Origin: JAGLTN01 sp023135255
Lineage (GTDB): Bacteria; Planctomycetota; Phycisphaerae; Sedimentisphaerales; Anaerobacaceae
Assembly (NCBI GenBank): GCA_030639495.1
Contig: DAOWCP010000039.1
Coordinates: 1-20,676, forward strand
Direction of reading: 5' to 3'
Length of the DNA: 20,676 nucleotides
In this document: positions 1 through 6,757 of the stretch, one piece after another
Numbering within the stretch: the first letter of the stretch is position 1
Layout: every line of letters begins with the position of its first letter
Position numbers and translations under genes: made by a program
Notes under the pieces: model-generated
The model's database searches: none
What the model saw: only the letters and a program-made list of their open reading frames with translations
What the model was told of the DNA's origin: nothing

Positions 1-29
1 AACGGGGTCAGTTTAAAACCGACCCCGTT
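1..29. repeat. Perfect-arm inverted repeat (hairpin), 9-bp GC-rich arms
   Basis: Arms AACGGGGTC (1-9) and GACCCCGTT (21-29) are exact reverse complements. Inside them GTTT and AAAC continue the pairing after one A/C mismatch, so about 13 of 14 positions can pair with almost no loop. It lies 37 bp past the stop of the minus-strand LamG gene and could act as its terminator, but any U-run would fall outside the window. GGGGTCA...TGACCCC palindromes of this kind are also often seen beside REP-associated tyrosine transposases, so it may instead be a mobile-element end. Which applies cannot be decided here. Confidence 0.6.
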
Positions 30-65
30 AGAATCAACTATTTAGATTTTTTAAAATAGTTTTGC

Positions 66-860
66 TTAGCTTCTTTTTCTTCTGATAAGAGCAAGACCAC
101 CAAGACCGAGCAGAGCAATCGTTGCCGGTTCCGGAACCAGTTCAGCTACATCGTCAGCTGAAAGAGCACGGTTGTAGATTCTAAAGTCCGCCATTTTGCC
201 GTCCATTTCAGCCCAAAGAGAGCGGCCGATAGTGAAATTTGCCAGAGTTGAGAATGAACCTACTTTGCCTGACGCTGAATTATAAAGATTACCATCAACG
301 TAAAGAGCATAGTCACCGGTGGCGAAGTCTACAGTCATTGTAATCAGGATCATGTCGCCCCATGTCTTAGCTGGGGTACCGTTTGCGAAGATAAAGCGTG
401 AATCAGTCTCATTGAAAGCTTCCCAGCCCCAACTATTAACACCACCATAGTGGTTAAGCAGGTGGTTGGCTGTTGGGCATTCTGATGAAAGCAATCTTAC
501 ATTGCCAGCATCTCTACCATCGAAAGGATATTGAGTACCAGAAAGATTATCATCCCATGTACCCAAATAAGAAACGGTAACTGCGCTTGACAAAGCCATG
601 TCAGCAACAAGGTCAGCACCACCGCTTGCGAAAACAATACCGCTTGCACCCCAGCTACCACCCTGGAAATCAAGCCCGCCACCAGCAATCCAGGTGTCAG
701 CAGAACCAATTGTGCCGTCGTTGCCATAACCTGATGAGTCAGCTGCAGTGACGCCTGAAGTTTCATCCAGTTTCCACCAGCCTACGAGACCTGTGGTAAT
801 GTCAGCACAAGCTGAGCCGACAAAGACTAACATTATTACTAAAAACACTAATTTCTTCAT
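66..860 (-). CDS. Secreted LamG-domain protein with PEP-CTERM sorting signal
   Basis: The 264-residue product starts with a signal peptide (hydrophobic stretch about 4-18, likely cleavage after SACA). Residues about 22-240 form one LamG/concanavalin-A-like jelly roll, with the typical opening GLVGWWKLDE, then DSSGYGNDGT, and closing FRIYNRALSADDVAEL. The C-terminus is a textbook PEP-CTERM tail: VPEP at 242-245, a hydrophobic helix, then RRKRS. By family knowledge, such tails direct export and exosortase-dependent processing in organisms that make extracellular matrix. LamG domains often bind glycans, but no catalytic site is visible, so the ligand is unknown. A strong Shine-Dalgarno (AAGGAGAAGG) precedes the ATG at 860. 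Transcription probably starts near 1130 from the consensus promoter at 1137-1165. The domain is clearly paralogous to the second LamG domain of the protein beginning at 17410, sharing the string GGSWGASGIVF. Confidence 0.9.
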   Translation of the reverse strand: MKKLVFLVIMLVFVGSACADITTGLVGWWKLDETSGVTAADSSGYGNDGTIGSADTWIAGGGLDFQGGSWGASGIVFASGGADLVADMALSSAVTVSYLGTWDDNLSGTQYPFDGRDAGNVRLLSSECPTANHLLNHYGGVNSWGWEAFNETDSRFIFANGTPAKTWGDMILITMTVDFATGDYALYVDGNLYNSASGKVGSFSTLANFTIGRSLWAEMDGKMADFRIYNRALSADDVAELVPEPATIALLGLGGLALIRRKRS

Positions 861-1136
861 TATTCCTTCTCCTTCAAAAAAACATTAATTAAACATCTCT
901 CAATCTTACACGATAACTGCTCATCACGACCGCACAGAAAACCTTCACCATTCACCAAAACCTCTGCGACAGCTCAAAACAGTTTTAAACTTAATTTTAA
1001 AACAGGAGAAAAGATTTGAACGCATTAACGCGGAATGATCGAGGGAAAATATAACGACTCATCTCTCTTACATCTCATCATCAATCTCTCCTTCTGTTTC
1101 TGTTCCGTTATTAAACCCACGAAACTCTACGATGCA
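861..1136 (-). other. Long 5' UTR of the LamG/PEP-CTERM gene
   Basis: This stretch separates the predicted transcription start (about 1130) from the ATG at 860. Apart from the small SD-preceded ORF at 1025-1081 it holds an AT-only inverted repeat (GTTTTAAA/TTTAAAAC, roughly 978-1002) that could fold weakly. No known riboswitch core is recognised and no larger gene is supported on either strand. Confidence 0.4.
1025..1081 (-). CDS. Possible 18-residue leader ORF in the 5' UTR of the LamG/PEP-CTERM gene
   Basis: Inside the long leader an ATG-ATG pair at 1081 is preceded by AAGGAG (1088-1093) with 6-nt spacing, a near-ideal ribosome binding site. The frame encodes MMRCKRDESLYFPSIIPR and stops with TAA at 1025, about 164 nt upstream of the main start. 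The strong SD is seen in the sequence; translation and a regulatory role are inference. No similarity to known leader peptides is recognised. Confidence 0.35.
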   Translation of the reverse strand: MMRCKRDESLYFPSIIPR

Positions 1137-1165
1137 AGTATAGTGGTTTTGTTATTGGTTGTCAA
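1137..1165 (-). promoter_or_regulatory. Consensus sigma-70-type promoter for the LamG/PEP-CTERM gene
   Basis: On the minus strand a perfect -35 TTGACA (1160-1165) is followed by a 17-bp spacer and a -10 TATACT (1137-1142, 5 of 6 matches). The predicted start is near 1130, about 270 nt upstream of the ATG at 860. Confidence 0.65.
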
Positions 1166-1240
1166 GGGGAAAATGTAGGTTTGGGTAAATTACTTTTTTA
1201 TTTTTTCAGCGTTAGTCAGTTACGAATCTTTGACAGCTGG

Positions 1241-1771
1241 TTATTGTTTATAGTTGAGCTGGCTGAATTCGGTGTAAATCCTTTTGCCATCTGGTGTTAT
1301 GCATGTAAGCAGGAGGACGTATTTTATATCTGCCGGGTACGGGAAAGGGAGAATAAATTCGTAAGATCTGAGGAAATCTTTCCAGTATTTCTGGTTTTCT
1401 TCGTCAAGGTTGATGTTTATATCGGGCCAAATAGCGACTCTTTTTCCTTTTGAGGTGCCGGTTCGCTGTATATGTTGGTACAATTCAAACCTGAATATCG
1501 CCGGTGAGCGTACCCGCAACCCTATAGAATCAAGCATATTAACGTAGATTCTTAATTTAATGTCATCTTCATTTGTTTTTATAAGGGTTGTCAGTGGGGT
1601 AATTTTTAATTTTTCCGGGTGATACTGGCTATAAACTGCCATTACGTCAATATTTTCGGCATTATCGTTTATTTGTGTTTTTGTAATTACAGTCCTTGGT
1701 TTTTCACAGCCTAAGGCGTGAAATATCAATATTGCCGAGGCAAACCACAATGTGAAGTTTCTTTTTTTCAT
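1241..1771 (-). CDS. Small putative lipoprotein, function unknown
   Basis: Starting at the ATG at 1771, the product is 176 residues. It opens MKKRNF, has a hydrophobic segment and a lipobox-like HALGC with Cys about 22, suggesting export and lipidation (Ala at the -3 position is tolerated but not ideal). The rest is soluble, probably beta-rich, with no motif I recognise. An upstream ATG at 1786 in the same frame lies inside the end of ribBA. I prefer 1771 because GAGGAC, at the end of ribBA, sits at suitable SD distance and the MKK start gives a normal signal peptide. The gene begins one base after the ribBA stop codon, so it is almost certainly co-transcribed and translationally coupled. It is the last gene of the minus-strand string. 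Confidence 0.75.
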   Translation of the reverse strand: MKKRNFTLWFASAILIFHALGCEKPRTVITKTQINDNAENIDVMAVYSQYHPEKLKITPLTTLIKTNEDDIKLRIYVNMLDSIGLRVRSPAIFRFELYQHIQRTGTSKGKRVAIWPDININLDEENQKYWKDFLRSYEFILPFPYPADIKYVLLLTCITPDGKRIYTEFSQLNYKQ

Positions 1772-1772
1772 T

Positions 1773-3008
1773 TTACATGTCCTCATCGAGAATATGGCCG
1801 AATCGGTGTTTTTTCGTTTTGAGGTAGTTAACGTTGTGCTTACCAGCCTTGATTATAAGAGGTAATTGTTCGACGATTTTTATGCCGTAAACTTCGAGCC
1901 TGCTGACCTTTTTGGGGTTGTTGGTCAGTATTTTTATATTCTTAAGTCCGAGGTCGCGGAGTATCTGTGCACCTATGCCGTAATCCCTTTTGTCAGCACT
2001 GAAACCAAGTTCAAGGTTTGCGTCTATGGTATCTATGCCTTGTTCCTGGAGCTTGTATGCTTTTAATTTTGCAGCCATTCCGATACCTCTGCCTTCCTGT
2101 CTGAGGTATACTATTGCTCCTTTGCCGACTTTTTCGATCATTTGCATAGCGGTTTTCAGCTGTGAGCCGCACTCGCATCGCTGTGATCGGAACAAATCGC
2201 CGGTCATACATTCGGAGTGTACCCTTACCAGCACAGCCTCTTCGTGGAGTATTGGTTTGCCATTTTCGTCGAGCTGACCAACGCCGCCTTTGCACAGTGC
2301 CAGATGGGGTTCAGCTGAGGTTATGCTTTGATAACCTATCATGGTGAAATCGCCATAGTCTGTGGGCAGGTGAACGCTTGTTATTCTTTCGACCTGTCGT
2401 TCGTTTTGGATACGATATTCGATAAGTTTTTCTATCGAGACTATTTTTATATCGTGTTTTTCGCAGAATTTCAGTAGTTGCGGCACTCTTGCCATTGAGC
2501 CGTCTTTGTTCATAATTTCGCATATTACGCCAGCGTGTTTTAACCCCGCCAGCCTCATCAGGTCTACCGAGCCTTCGGTTTGGCCGGCTCTTACGAGCAC
2601 TCCGCCCGGGACTGCTCGAATCGGGAAGATGTGTCCTGGTCTTGCCAGGTCGGATGGTTTTGCGCTGTCTTTTATTGCAGTTTGAATAGTATGCGCCCTG
2701 TCGGCAGCACTGATACCGGTGGTAATGCCGTTGGCGGCATCGACGCTGACTGTAAAGGCTGTGTGGAACTGGGATGTGTTATTTATGCTTTGCGGGTATA
2801 AACCCAGCTTGTCGCATAAATCACCGGAAAGAGCTAAACATGTCAGACCCCTTGCGTGGTTGGCCATGAAATTAGTTATTTCGGGTGTTGTAAACTCTGC
2901 TGCGCATACCAGGTCTCCCTCGTTTTCCCTGTCTTCGGCATCTACGAGAACTACCATTTTGCCTTTTTTCAGGTCTTGAAGAACTTCAGGAATTTCACTA
3001 AACTGCAT
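1773..3008 (-). CDS. ribBA: Bifunctional DHBP synthase / GTP cyclohydrolase II
   Basis: This 411-residue fusion catalyses both entry reactions of riboflavin synthesis: ribulose 5-phosphate to 3,4-dihydroxy-2-butanone 4-phosphate, and GTP to the diaminopyrimidine precursor. The RibB domain covers about 1-200, with the acidic metal/substrate loop DAEDRENEGD at 23-32 and RAGQTEGSVDL at 140-150. The RibA domain covers about 205-411. Its zinc cysteines C267, C278 and C280 have the same spacing as E. coli RibA, followed by YLRQEGRGIG (301-310), the RDYGIGAQIL segment (341-350) and LTNNPKK (361-367). All key motifs are intact and the length is normal for the fusion. The weak SD AAGAAAGAG precedes the ATG at 3008. 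It lies 38 nt after pgsA and 1 nt before the lipoprotein gene. The later riboflavin genes (ribD, ribH, ribE) are not in this window. Confidence 0.97.
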   Translation of the reverse strand: MQFSEIPEVLQDLKKGKMVVLVDAEDRENEGDLVCAAEFTTPEITNFMANHARGLTCLALSGDLCDKLGLYPQSINNTSQFHTAFTVSVDAANGITTGISAADRAHTIQTAIKDSAKPSDLARPGHIFPIRAVPGGVLVRAGQTEGSVDLMRLAGLKHAGVICEIMNKDGSMARVPQLLKFCEKHDIKIVSIEKLIEYRIQNERQVERITSVHLPTDYGDFTMIGYQSITSAEPHLALCKGGVGQLDENGKPILHEEAVLVRVHSECMTGDLFRSQRCECGSQLKTAMQMIEKVGKGAIVYLRQEGRGIGMAAKLKAYKLQEQGIDTIDANLELGFSADKRDYGIGAQILRDLGLKNIKILTNNPKKVSRLEVYGIKIVEQLPLIIKAGKHNVNYLKTKKHRFGHILDEDM

Positions 3009-3046
3009 TTTTCTCTTTCTTACAATACTAATAATGTCTTAGATTA

Positions 3047-3664
3047 CTAAGTTGGACTCTGTTCATATTCTGCAATATAGCGACTTCCGTTACGAATGTA
3101 AATAAGAGTTGTAAAAATGGCTGTTATTGCCGCGGTCCACCAGATAAATTTTAGAATCCATATCCAACCGGGTACGATCTTCGCTATTTCAGGTGCCATG
3201 AGGGTTCCTGCGACCATTATGAGCTGTGAGGCGGTTGAAATCTTTCCAATGAAAACAGGGATTATTTTTACTCTGAACGTGATAAAATACATTATTAAAA
3301 AACCGAGCAATAAAAAAATATCTTTTCCGATTATTAAAACCGCGATCGCGGTATCGAGTTTAAAACCAACGACGTGCGCCTTTGTCGATGCCAGAAGGAT
3401 GCAAGCGCTTGTCATGAGGAGTTTATCTGCTGTGGGGTCGAGAAACGAACCTAACCTTGTTACTGTGTGTGTTTTTCTTGCGATGCAGCCGTCGATGCCG
3501 TCACTAATGGCCATTATCATGAAGATCGCAGTTGCGACGTATCTTAGCAGATATCTCATGTTGATCGAAAGGGCAGTGTCGTTGATTCTCAGCATGGCGA
3601 TTATAAAAGGCGCTATCAGCAGAATTCTTAGAATTGTAATTCGGTTTGCCCAGTTTAGTTTCAT
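3047..3664 (-). CDS. pgsA: CDP-alcohol phosphatidyltransferase, probably phosphatidylglycerophosphate synthase
   Basis: The 205-residue integral membrane protein has several hydrophobic helices and a perfect CDP-alcohol phosphotransferase signature D-G-x2-A-R-x8-G-x3-D-x3-D: D58, G59, A62, R63, G72, D76, D80. The family transfers a phosphatidyl group from CDP-diacylglycerol to an alcohol. The N-terminus (NWANRITILRILLI) and length fit PgsA, which uses glycerol 3-phosphate in phosphatidylglycerol synthesis; another alcohol acceptor cannot be excluded from motifs alone. The SD AAGGGC (3671-3676) fits the ATG at 3664. It is 37 nt downstream of the SDR gene and 38 nt upstream of ribBA, so these are probably one transcript. 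Confidence 0.88.
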   Translation of the reverse strand: MKLNWANRITILRILLIAPFIIAMLRINDTALSINMRYLLRYVATAIFMIMAISDGIDGCIARKTHTVTRLGSFLDPTADKLLMTSACILLASTKAHVVGFKLDTAIAVLIIGKDIFLLLGFLIMYFITFRVKIIPVFIGKISTASQLIMVAGTLMAPEIAKIVPGWIWILKFIWWTAAITAIFTTLIYIRNGSRYIAEYEQSPT

Positions 3665-3701
3665 TTCTTAGCCCTTAAAAAAAAGTAAAACTATAGGTTT
3701 C

Positions 3702-4427
3702 CTAAATACACCTGCCTCCATCTACATTTAATATCTGTCCGGTTATATAATCGTTTTTCAGCAGGAAGATAATGGCTTGTGTTATTTCATTTGGCTTTGG
3801 CAGTCTTGAAGCGGGGATAAAAGCAAGCTGTCGTTTTTTTTCATCTTCGCTAATGTTTTTTGGCCAATTGACGATTCCCAGTGCAATTGCATTTACGCAG
3901 AAATCCGGAGCCAGCTCTTTTGCCATTGCTTTTGTAGCGGCGTTTAAGCCTGCTTTGCTTGCACTGTAGAGGACATAATCAGCCCAGGGTCTAATCGCCG
4001 CGACGTCGGAGATATTGATTATTTTGCCTGCGTTGGTGAGTTCGACGAATTTTCTGCTTAGGATGATTGCAGCGGTTAAATTTATATCCAGCATTTTTCG
4101 CGCGTCTTCGGAGGTGATGTCTTTTAAGGGCTTGCGGGCAAAAATCGAAGCTGAATTTATCAATATATCCGGTTTGGCAAAATCGGCGATCTGGCTGAAC
4201 ATTTTATCTATCTGCTTATCTGATGTCAGGTCTGCTTTGACGGCGAGAGCTTTTTGGCCTATGTCGGTTATTTTTCCTGTAAGGTTTTGAACAGTAGTTT
4301 GATCGTTGTGATAGTGACATATACAATTACAGCCGGCGCGGGCCAGAGCCAAAGCGATCTGCGAGCCGAGCTGGCCACTTGAGCCGGTTATAACAGCAGT
4401 CTTTCCCTCAAGTTTCATAGATGACAT
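3702..4427 (-). CDS. Short-chain dehydrogenase/reductase, pteridine-reductase-like
   Basis: This is a classical single-domain Rossmann SDR: N-terminal nucleotide loop TGSSGQLG, the N-S-A-S loop in place of the usual NNAG, catalytic Ser in NISDVAA, the Y-x3-K pair in YSASK, and C-terminal ITGQILNVDGG. The NSAS-F loop and the HYH string after beta-2 resemble PTR1/FolM pteridine reductases more than FabG. I infer an NADPH-dependent reductase, possibly acting on pterins. An adjacent GTP-consuming ribBA is suggestive but not proof. Start choice: the frame is open to a TTG at 4454, with in-frame ATGs at 4427 and 4418. The last gives the usual MKLEGKTAVITG opening. None has a clear SD, and a 7-bp hairpin (4456-4477) sits directly before the TTG, so I favour an ATG. 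It lies between the DUF2442 gene and pgsA. Confidence 0.85.
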   Translation of the reverse strand: MSSMKLEGKTAVITGSSGQLGSQIALALARAGCNCICHYHNDQTTVQNLTGKITDIGQKALAVKADLTSDKQIDKMFSQIADFAKPDILINSASIFARKPLKDITSEDARKMLDINLTAAIILSRKFVELTNAGKIINISDVAAIRPWADYVLYSASKAGLNAATKAMAKELAPDFCVNAIALGIVNWPKNISEDEKKRQLAFIPASRLPKPNEITQAIIFLLKNDYITGQILNVDGGRCI

Positions 4428-4455
4428 ATTAACAGTGAAACGTCTTTTCAGCAAG

Positions 4456-4477
4456 CAAATAGCTATAAAACTATTTG
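4456..4477. other. Small hairpin upstream of the SDR gene
   Basis: CAAATAG (4456-4462) and CTATTTG (4471-4477) pair perfectly around an 8-nt loop, between the DUF2442 stop and the SDR start region. There is no U-run in the minus direction, so it is not a convincing terminator. It may mark an mRNA processing or stability site. Confidence 0.3.
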
Positions 4478-4491
4478 TTTCTGGTGGCAGC

Positions 4492-4752
4492 TTATTTAGC
4501 GATAAGTTTGTATTTTTCCGGTTGGGATATAATGTTTAATGAAAGATCGATGTCAAGGCTTGGCCAATACAGGTGAGTTTTATGTAGAAACTGCACTTCA
4601 CATATTTGCTGAATAGTAGCGGATTTGAACCATGGGAAATGTTCAAAAGGCAGGAAATATTCCTTTCCTTCAAGCAGCAACCAGAACCCATGCCCTGAAA
4701 TATTGGTTACTTCAATATTCAAAGTGTTTTTTCCAGGCTTTGACAATTTCAT
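4492..4752 (-). CDS. DUF2442 family protein
   Basis: This 86-residue protein has the DUF2442 pattern: an LPFEHFPWF segment (residues about 34-42) corresponding to the family's LPL..FP.L, and a C-terminal HLYWPSLDIDLSL block corresponding to the common GxGIHWPELDEDI-type motif. Its start overlaps the end of the DUF4160 gene by 41 nt in another frame, so the two are translationally linked. DUF4160-DUF2442 pairs are common in bacterial genomes and have been suggested as toxin-antitoxin-like modules. The biochemical role is not established and nothing in the sequence settles it. Confidence 0.85.
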   Translation of the reverse strand: MKLSKPGKNTLNIEVTNISGHGFWLLLEGKEYFLPFEHFPWFKSATIQQICEVQFLHKTHLYWPSLDIDLSLNIISQPEKYKLIAK

Positions 4753-4951
4753 TTTTGCGTTCCTCTATTAATTTCTGAAGATGAGCTAATTGCCGTTTCG
4801 ACAACCCGCTATATGCCGCCAATGCAATGATAGGCTCAATCCAGAATTTTGCTTCTCCGTCAGGTGAAATGATATGGATGTGAATACGCTGTTCTTCCCT
4901 GGAGAAGAAGTAAAACCTGTAACTTCCTATACGAAAAACTGTTGGACTCAT
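4712..4951 (-). CDS. DUF4160 family protein
   Basis: This 79-residue protein matches the DUF4160 pattern: MSPTVFRIGSYRFYFFS at the N-terminus, a histidine-containing strand (RIHIHI, about 22-27), a W-bearing strand from about 36, and a C-terminal helix (LQKLIEERKNEIVKAW). The family is found beside DUF2442, as here. It is the first gene of the minus-strand string that continues to pgsA and ribBA. No SD precedes the ATG at 4951. Instead a consensus promoter ends 7 nt before the ATG, pointing to a leaderless mRNA. Confidence 0.85.
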   Translation of the reverse strand: MSPTVFRIGSYRFYFFSREEQRIHIHIISPDGEAKFWIEPIIALAAYSGLSKRQLAHLQKLIEERKNEIVKAWKKHFEY

Positions 4952-4958
4952 AACCTAC

Positions 4959-4987
4959 AGTATAAGAAAATTCCTCAAGGTTGTCAA
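4959..4987 (-). promoter_or_regulatory. Consensus promoter abutting the DUF4160 start codon
   Basis: On the minus strand a perfect -35 TTGACA (4982-4987), a 17-bp spacer and -10 TATACT (4959-4964) are present. The expected start is at about 4952, essentially at the ATG at 4951, so the transcript would have almost no 5' leader. This is the best candidate promoter for the whole DUF4160-to-lipoprotein string. Confidence 0.65.
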
Positions 4988-5077
4988 CAGCTCTGAAATA
5001 TAAAAAGGCCATGGATAATCTTTCTTTTTTTTGTTATTATGCCACTATATTCTATTTAATTTGGGGTTAAGGTTACA

Positions 5078-6157
5078 ATGACAGAGCAAAGCTCGCAGAA
5101 ATCCGGTGATGGTGGACATAAGAGGCGCAAGCGTTATGGTGGTACGCATCCCAAGAAGTTCAGCGAAAAATATAAGGAGCATAATCGGCAAAAATATCCT
5201 GATGTCCACAGGCATTTGAGGGCTAAGGGCAAGACGCCCGCGGGGACGCATGTAGCTATTATGGTTGAAGAGGTTATTGTGCTTTTAAAGCCTGCGGCTG
5301 GGATGGTGGTGGCGGATTGTACGATCGGTTATGGCGGACATGCAAATGCGTTTATGGATTGTCTGGGGGCCGAAGGAAAGCTTGTCGGCTTTGATGTTGA
5401 CAGCGATGAGCTGGAAAAAACTAAAGCCAGACTTGCGGCCAAAGAGACGCCTTTGGTTGCTTATAATAAAAACTTTGCAGGAATCGCATCTGTTATGGAT
5501 GAGCTGGGTATTGACGGGTTTGATATTATTTTCGCCGACCTGGGGGTTTCGAGTATGCAGGTCGATGACCCGAGCAGGGGGATCAGCTATAAAAATAAAG
5601 GGCCTTTGGATATGAGGATGGACCCAAGACTTGCGCGGACGGGGATGGATCTTTTGATGAAGCTTTCGCAGGAAGAGCTTTCACGCGGGCTTTGGGAACT
5701 GTCTGATGAGCCTGACCATGAGGAAATCGCAGCGGCGATAATTAAACAGCGCCAGACTTTGCCTGTTACGCAGACGTCTCAGCTTATCAGGCTGATATTT
5801 GATGTTAAAAGATTGACTATTAAACAATGGAAACAGCAGCAGAGGATGAAATTTAATACGCTGCATCCGGCTGCCAGAACGTTTCAGGCACTTAGGATAA
5901 TGGTTAATGATGAGCTTGGTGTGCTTAAAGAACTTTTGCGTATTGGGCCGGATTGTTTAAAGCCCGGCGGGAGAATTGGTTTTTTAAGTTTCCATAGCGG
6001 CGAAGACAGACTCGTTAAACAATCTTTCAAAGAGGGGCATAAACTCGGCATATACAAAGCTATCGCCAAGAGCCCAATAAGGCCCAGAACCGGAGAAATC
6101 AGAACAAATCCAAGAAGCAGTTCCGCAAAATTCCGCTGGGCAATTAAAGCAGAGTAG
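5078..6157 (+). CDS. rsmH: 16S rRNA (cytosine1402-N4)-methyltransferase
   Basis: RsmH (MraW) methylates the N4 position of C1402 in the decoding centre of 16S rRNA using SAM. Family landmarks are clear: H58-V-A-I-M-V-E-E-V at the start of the fold, the SAM loop DCTIGYGGHA (80-89), ADLGVSSMQVDDPSRGIS (153-170), LDMRMD (177-182), the HPAARTFQALRI block, FLSFHSGEDRLVK (302-314) and the C-terminal NPRSSSAKFRWA. The 359-residue length is above the usual ~310 because of a Lys/Arg/His-rich extension of about 57 residues before H58. In-frame ATGs do not remove it cleanly, and the assigned start is the first ATG after a non-coding, AT-rich region. The gene is away from the mraZ-ftsI cell-division cluster where it usually lies. 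Its last 96 bp recur, diverged, at 7672-7768. Confidence 0.96.
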   Translation: MTEQSSQKSGDGGHKRRKRYGGTHPKKFSEKYKEHNRQKYPDVHRHLRAKGKTPAGTHVAIMVEEVIVLLKPAAGMVVADCTIGYGGHANAFMDCLGAEGKLVGFDVDSDELEKTKARLAAKETPLVAYNKNFAGIASVMDELGIDGFDIIFADLGVSSMQVDDPSRGISYKNKGPLDMRMDPRLARTGMDLLMKLSQEELSRGLWELSDEPDHEEIAAAIIKQRQTLPVTQTSQLIRLIFDVKRLTIKQWKQQQRMKFNTLHPAARTFQALRIMVNDELGVLKELLRIGPDCLKPGGRIGFLSFHSGEDRLVKQSFKEGHKLGIYKAIAKSPIRPRTGEIRTNPRSSSAKFRWAIKAE

Positions 6158-6179
6158 TCTGAGAAAAAGACTATTTTTT
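6155..6179 (+). terminator. rsmH: Intrinsic terminator after rsmH
   Basis: TAGTCT (6155-6160) pairs with AGACTA (6168-6173) around a 7-nt loop, followed directly by TTTTTT. The stem is short and AT-rich and starts inside the rsmH stop codon, so efficiency may be modest, but position and U-run fit a rho-independent terminator. Confidence 0.5.
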
Positions 6180-6180
6180 G

Positions 6181-6209
6181 TTGACATGTTATAATTTCTT
6201 TATTCTAAT
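6181..6209 (+). promoter_or_regulatory. Promoter for the two-gene insert
   Basis: A perfect -35 TTGACA (6181-6186), 17-bp spacer and -10 TCTAAT (6204-6209, 5 of 6) lie just after the rsmH terminator. The predicted start is near 6216, giving a leader of about 37 nt to the lipoprotein ATG at 6253, whose SD is GGGAG at 6240-6244. The insert therefore carries its own expression signal. Confidence 0.6.
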
Positions 6210-6252
6210 GGTGCAAATACCAACCATTTAGTTAAAAGCGGGAGATTTAGAC

Positions 6253-6741
6253 ATGAAAAAGTATTTGATACTGTTTTTATTCTTTGTTATCGCTGGCTGT
6301 GTAGAGCCACAGGCTCGTGTTGTCAGAACTACCACCCTTGGTGATATTGTCTTAGATGAGGGCAATAAAACCATAAAACCCAAAATGATGTTTGATGTTT
6401 ATGATCTCGATGAAGAAACAAGCTTGGGGTTAGTTGCCAGAATTATGATTACTCAGACAGATTCAAATAATAGCTTAGCTACTATCATAAACAGGATTGA
6501 CGGCAGTAAATCTAAAATAAGTGATATCGCTCCAGGTATGATCTGTCGCCTAACCACGAAAAAAACTCTTAGGGCAGAAAAGAAAATTTATAAAAATCAG
6601 AAGAAAGCTCTCAAGAGGGAATACAAACTAACCAAAATTAAATCTAAAAGCAAAGTTTATGAATCAATGGGAAAAATCGTTGAAGACGTAAACGAGGTTA
6701 GCACAATCAAGGCAGGATTGATAAAGGTAGAAAATAAATAA
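6253..6741 (+). CDS. Putative lipoprotein, function unknown
   Basis: This 162-residue product has a short lipoprotein signal peptide: MKKYLILFLFFVIAGC with lipobox IAGC and Cys16. The mature part begins with a beta-rich segment (about 20-95) and ends in a long Lys-rich, probably helical region (about 100-162). No family is recognised. It lies in an AT-rich insert with many AAA/AAT codons, unlike rsmH on its left and pdxJ/dapA further right, consistent with acquired DNA. The promoter at 6181-6209 and SD GGGAG support the start. It is followed 54 nt later by the membrane-protein gene and is probably co-transcribed with it. Confidence 0.75.
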   Translation: MKKYLILFLFFVIAGCVEPQARVVRTTTLGDIVLDEGNKTIKPKMMFDVYDLDEETSLGLVARIMITQTDSNNSLATIINRIDGSKSKISDIAPGMICRLTTKKTLRAEKKIYKNQKKALKREYKLTKIKSKSKVYESMGKIVEDVNEVSTIKAGLIKVENK

Positions 6742-6757
6742 CAAAGGGTCTCTTACA

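Noticed and set aside
1181..1453. 90-codon plus-strand frame over the lipoprotein gene
   Set aside because: Overlaps the supported minus-strand lipoprotein coupled to ribBA, and no SD or family match is seen.
3117..3671. 184-codon frame antisense to pgsA
   Set aside because: It mirrors a gene with a perfect CDP-alcohol phosphotransferase signature; its hydrophobic look comes from the complement of membrane-helix codons.
5031..5060. Promoter for rsmH (TTGTTA, 18-bp spacer, TTTAAT)
   Set aside because: Boxes are weak in a very AT-rich region where such matches arise by chance, so not listed as a feature.
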